Assembly: GCF_000017265.1 (NCBI RefSeq)
Contig: NC_011144.1
Coordinates: 2,086,001 to 2,150,000 of the forward strand
Origin: Phenylobacterium zucineum HLK1
Lineage (GTDB): Bacteria > Pseudomonadota > Alphaproteobacteria > Caulobacterales > Caulobacteraceae
Reading direction: 5' to 3'
Length of the DNA stretch: 64,000 bases
The notes below the pieces were generated by a model that was given only the letters and a program-made list of their open reading frames with translations, was not told the origin of the DNA and ran no database searches. Both the position numbers and the translations under genes were made by a program. Shown here in pieces: positions 61,244-64,000 of the stretch (the first letter of the stretch is position 1; the number at the start of each line of letters is the position of its first letter).

Positions 61244-61785
61244 GCGGGCCTCGGGGCGCCGAAGCCGGTCCCGCTCCCGAGGAACCGCCGGGCCAGGGCG
61301 TCCGCCGCGAGCAGCACGGCCAGCCAGGCGGCGTTGAGGAGGCCGATCCGGCTGATGACCCCCGGGACGATCTCGCAAGCGCCCTCGACCACCTGCTGCA
61401 CGCCGAGCACGACCAGCTGGTTGGCCACGAAGGCGGCGACGAAGGCCAGGCCTGCGCGGAACCAGGAGGGACGGCCCGGCAGGCGGACCAGCGTCGCGGC
61501 CGCGGCGAGCGTGGAGGCCGCCGCGGCGAGGCCGAGGCCGATCCCCCAGCCGATCGTCGTGCGGTCCACCGGGAAATCGTGCAGGCCGAAGCCGACCGCC
61601 TGACCGACCAGCCACACCGCGAGGGTGAGCCCGACGGCGCGCGCCGGCGGCAGCGCGCCCGCCGCCAGCACCGCCACCGCGACGAGCGGCTCCAGGCAGG
61701 AGAGCGCGAGACTCCCGACGATCACCGCGCCGAGGAGGCCCGCGGACCACGCGGCCTCCCGCAGCGGGAGAGACTCGGCCCTCAT
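61240..61785 (-). CDS. Membrane protein of the B12 riboswitch operon
   Basis: 181 residues, five or six predicted transmembrane helices. A Cys sits in SCLEPLVAVAVLAAGALPP (about 26-45), followed by WLVGQAVGFGLHDFPVD. Position between a B12 TonB receptor and a cobalamin-binding protein suggests it carries cobalamin across the inner membrane. The size and lone Cys recall the BtuM group, which is a guess. It overlaps both neighbours by 4 nt. Confidence 0.7.
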   Translation of the reverse strand: MRAESLPLREAAWSAGLLGAVIVGSLALSCLEPLVAVAVLAAGALPPARAVGLTLAVWLVGQAVGFGLHDFPVDRTTIGWGIGLGLAAAASTLAAAATLVRLPGRPSWFRAGLAFVAAFVANQLVVLGVQQVVEGACEIVPGVISRIGLLNAAWLAVLLAADALARRFLGSGTGFGAPRPA

Positions 61786-63674
61786 TGGCCCCTCCCCCAC
61801 TGCACCCGGACGCCGGCGAAGGCGCCGCGCCCCGGCTGCTGGAAGCCCACGGGATTCTCGAACCGCTCGTCGAACAGGTTCTCGACGCGGCCGAACAGAA
61901 CGACGGCCTCGCTCAGCCGGTACTCGCCGGCCAGGTTCGCGACCGTGTAGCCGTCGGCCTTCAGGCGCGGGACGGTGAAGCTGCGGTCGCCGTCGACCCA
62001 GCCGCCCACGTGGACGACCGAGCCCGAGAGCGCGACGCGCTCGGCGGGGGTCCAGGCGGCGCTGAGCGTGGCCCGGTGCTTCGGCCGGCGCAGGAGCGCG
62101 AGCCCCGTCGCCCGGTCCTCGGCGTCGACATAGGTGTAGTCGGCCCGGGCGGTCACAGCGGCGGAGAGCCGGAGGGCCGCATAGGCCTCCACGCCCTCGG
62201 CGCGGGCCCGGCCGACGTTCTCGTAGGAGGTGAAGGCCGCGTTGGACTGGATCAGGTTGCGGATGGTCTGGCGGAAGTAGGTCGCGCCGACCTCCACCCG
62301 ACCGCCGAGGGGCTGCTCGAAGCCGACGTCGAAGCCGCGGCTCGTCTCGGGGTCGAGGTCCGGATTGGCGAAGAAGCCGAAGTCCGGGAAGCTGACGAAG
62401 AGCTGGGTCAGGCTGGGCGCCTTGAAGCCCGTCCCGTAGCTGGCCTTCAGCCGGGCGCCCGTGGCCGCCAGCTCGTAGACGCCCGCCAGCCGCCAGGTGG
62501 CCTCGCCGCCGAACCGGTCGTTGTCGTCGTAGCGGACGCTGGCCGTGAGGTTGAGGTCCCCGGCCGGCTCGAGGTGCAGCTCGGCGAAGGCCGCGCGATT
62601 GTCGTTCCGGTAGCGGACGGGCTGGTCCTTCAGCCGCTCGCGTTCGGCCTCGATCCCGGCCACCAGGGCGGCGCCCCGCGGCAGGACCAGGTCGAAGCGC
62701 AGGTCGGCCTCGGTGCGATCACCCCTGTTGTAGGTCGGAGCCGCCCCGCCGGGGCCCTGCAGGCGGGTGCGGTAGTCGGCCCGCCCCACGCCGGCGCGGA
62801 CCTCCAGCCGATCCGGGACGGCGTCGATGCGCGCCTCGCCGCGGGTGACCAGGCTGCGCGCGTCCTGGCGGGACGGCTCGGCGGCCGGGGCGCTGGGGAA
62901 GCCCTCATCGCCGGTGAAGCGCAGGTCGCCGTCCGACCATCGGACGGTCCCGTCCAGCTCCAGGCGCGCGGAGGGACGGGCGTTCAGCCGGCCCGACAGC
63001 GTCAGGTTCTCGTAGGAATCGGCGTGGCGCGCGCGGCCGGCGGGCAGCAGGGCCAGGGGCGTGGTGTCCGACGCGCCCGTGCGGGCGTGGGCCAGGTCGA
63101 AGGCGAAGCCGACCACCCCGGCCTGTCCGGAGACGCCCGCCCCCTGGTCGAAGGTCTCGTGCGCGCCGCCCTCAAGCCGGGCCCGCAGGCGCAGGGGCCC
63201 GCCGGGCGGGCGGGTGACGATGTTGACCACCCCGCCGATGGCGTCCGAGCCGTAGAGGCCGCTCTGGGGACCCCGCAGGACTTCGATCCGCTCGATGTCG
63301 GAGGTGAGGATCGCGCCGAAGTCGAAGACCCCGCCCTGGCTCGGATCGTTGGCGTCGACGCCGTCGATCAGCACCTTGGTGTGGTTGGCGTTGGCGCCGC
63401 GGATGAACACCGACGCGCGGCCGCCGGTCCCGCCGGTCTGGACGACGTTGAGGCCGGGCGAGAGCTGCAGCGCCTCGGGCAGGCTGCGCCACTGGAAGCG
63501 CTCGATGTCGTCGCGGCGGATGACGGTGACCGAGCTGCCGACGGCGTCGGCGGGGGTCGGGCGGCGATTGGCGGTCACCACCACGTCGTCGACGGTGGCG
63601 GCGTCGGCCCAGGCCGGGCCGGAGATGAGCAGGGTCCCCGCGGCGACGGCGGGGGAAAGAATACGGGAGTTCAT
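61782..63674 (-). CDS. btuB: TonB-dependent vitamin B12 receptor
   Basis: 630 residues. A signal peptide ends near PAWADA, then a TonB-box-like VDDVVVTANRR, a plug domain (about 45-150; RIEVLRGPQSGLYGSDAIGG) and a 22-stranded barrel region. The cobalamin riboswitch upstream assigns it to B12 uptake. ATG 63674 is preferred over the in-frame start 10 codons earlier. Confidence 0.9.
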   Translation of the reverse strand: MNSRILSPAVAAGTLLISGPAWADAATVDDVVVTANRRPTPADAVGSSVTVIRRDDIERFQWRSLPEALQLSPGLNVVQTGGTGGRASVFIRGANANHTKVLIDGVDANDPSQGGVFDFGAILTSDIERIEVLRGPQSGLYGSDAIGGVVNIVTRPPGGPLRLRARLEGGAHETFDQGAGVSGQAGVVGFAFDLAHARTGASDTTPLALLPAGRARHADSYENLTLSGRLNARPSARLELDGTVRWSDGDLRFTGDEGFPSAPAAEPSRQDARSLVTRGEARIDAVPDRLEVRAGVGRADYRTRLQGPGGAAPTYNRGDRTEADLRFDLVLPRGAALVAGIEAERERLKDQPVRYRNDNRAAFAELHLEPAGDLNLTASVRYDDNDRFGGEATWRLAGVYELAATGARLKASYGTGFKAPSLTQLFVSFPDFGFFANPDLDPETSRGFDVGFEQPLGGRVEVGATYFRQTIRNLIQSNAAFTSYENVGRARAEGVEAYAALRLSAAVTARADYTYVDAEDRATGLALLRRPKHRATLSAAWTPAERVALSGSVVHVGGWVDGDRSFTVPRLKADGYTVANLAGEYRLSEAVVLFGRVENLFDERFENPVGFQQPGRGAFAGVRVQWGRGQ

Positions 63675-63794
63675 GCGCGAACCTCGCGGGACGTGACACG
63701 TCACCGCGAATGGAGACCGCCCGGCCGGAGGCGCGGGAGCGCCCTACGGCCGGTCAATCCACATCGGCGCACCCCGTCCGACGCGTTCGCGCGT

Positions 63795-63968
63795 GACCAC
63801 GGCTCGTGGCAGGTCTCCTGGCTCGCGGGTCAGGGCCCTCGACCGGCCTTCCCAGGACCTTGCGGTCCCAGTGGCTTTGGGTGGTCGAAGGCTCGCCGCT
63901 TACAGTTGCGGGGGCAGCCGCGGCCTTGTGCGCAAGCGCACGCACCGCATTCCCTATTCAGCCCTTTC
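63795..63968 (-). promoter_or_regulatory. Cobalamin (adenosylcobalamin) riboswitch
   Basis: Read on the minus strand, the conserved blocks occur in order: GGGAAtgcGGTG, GCCCCCGCAACTGTAAGC, AAGCCACTGGG, CTGGGAAGG, and GAGCCAGGAGACCTGCC. The B12 box and the peripheral elements are complete. A short hairpin (ACGCG-TTCG-CGCGT, 63781-63794) follows and may belong to the expression platform. It lies about 120 nt before btuB and should shut the three-gene operon off when cobalamin is abundant. Confidence 0.93.
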
Positions 63969-64000
63969 GGGCGCCACGCCCGGTAAGTGCGCCGCGTCGC

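Overview
This 64 kb window is GC-rich chromosomal DNA from an alphaproteobacterium, most likely Caulobacteraceae (Caulobacter or Phenylobacterium type). The support is gene order (dapA-smpB, rpoZ-spoT, pyrE-pdxJ-acpS, lepB-rnc-era-recO, parC), an EcfG/NepR-type general stress response, many 4-nt translational overlaps, and a GANTC plus CtrA-like promoter. The assignment is inference from content and order. I see no rRNA, tRNA, CRISPR array, prophage or insertion sequence.

Layout. 1-4.95 kb: accessory genes (serine hydrolase cut by the window edge, flavodoxin-like protein, an RTX/serralysin-type metalloprotease, small secreted protein, solo ParA ATPase). 5-13.4 kb: core genes (CorC/HlyC transporter, parC, recO, NAT, era, rnc, lepB), with a leader-peptide/terminator arrangement ahead of an unknown gene and parC. 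13.5-16.2 kb: three genes (EamA transporter, glycosyltransferase, XRE-BLUF blue-light regulator) that split the usual acpS-lepB block. 16.3-31 kb: acpS, pdxJ, pyrE, spoT, rpoZ, folK, a NYN protein, type-5 uracil-DNA glycosylase, peptidases, smpB, dapA and a lytic transglycosylase. 33-36.6 kb: a fully overlapping tetR-ABC importer operon of the iron/cobalamin type. 36.8-46 kb: two methyltransferases, an AhpD-like protein, HrpB helicase, amino-acid permease, metallo-beta-lactamase-fold hydrolase and an OmpR/EnvZ-like two-component pair.

46-50.8 kb is a stress module. Three perfect GGAAC-N16-CGTT promoters drive the EcfG-type sigma factor itself, a fused EgtB-EgtD ergothioneine enzyme divergent from it, and a disordered protein downstream. 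A NepR-like anti-sigma gene is convergent with the sigma gene. 50.8-53.9 kb: acyl-CoA synthetase, GST and a small probably leaderless gene with a CtrA-like site. 53.9-58.2 kb: two Baeyer-Villiger-type flavin monooxygenases around a TetR gene and a frameshifted thioesterase, with a TetR-type operator and an FNR/FixK-type box between them. 58.2-60.2 kb: a second RTX metalloprotease. 60.3-64 kb: a cobalamin-riboswitch-led operon (TonB receptor, small membrane protein, cobalamin-binding protein).

The items most worth follow-up are the XRE-BLUF fusion, the sigma-driven EgtB-EgtD fusion, the attenuator-like leader before the 8692-9120 gene, the B12 operon membrane protein, and genes that appear to start at CTG.
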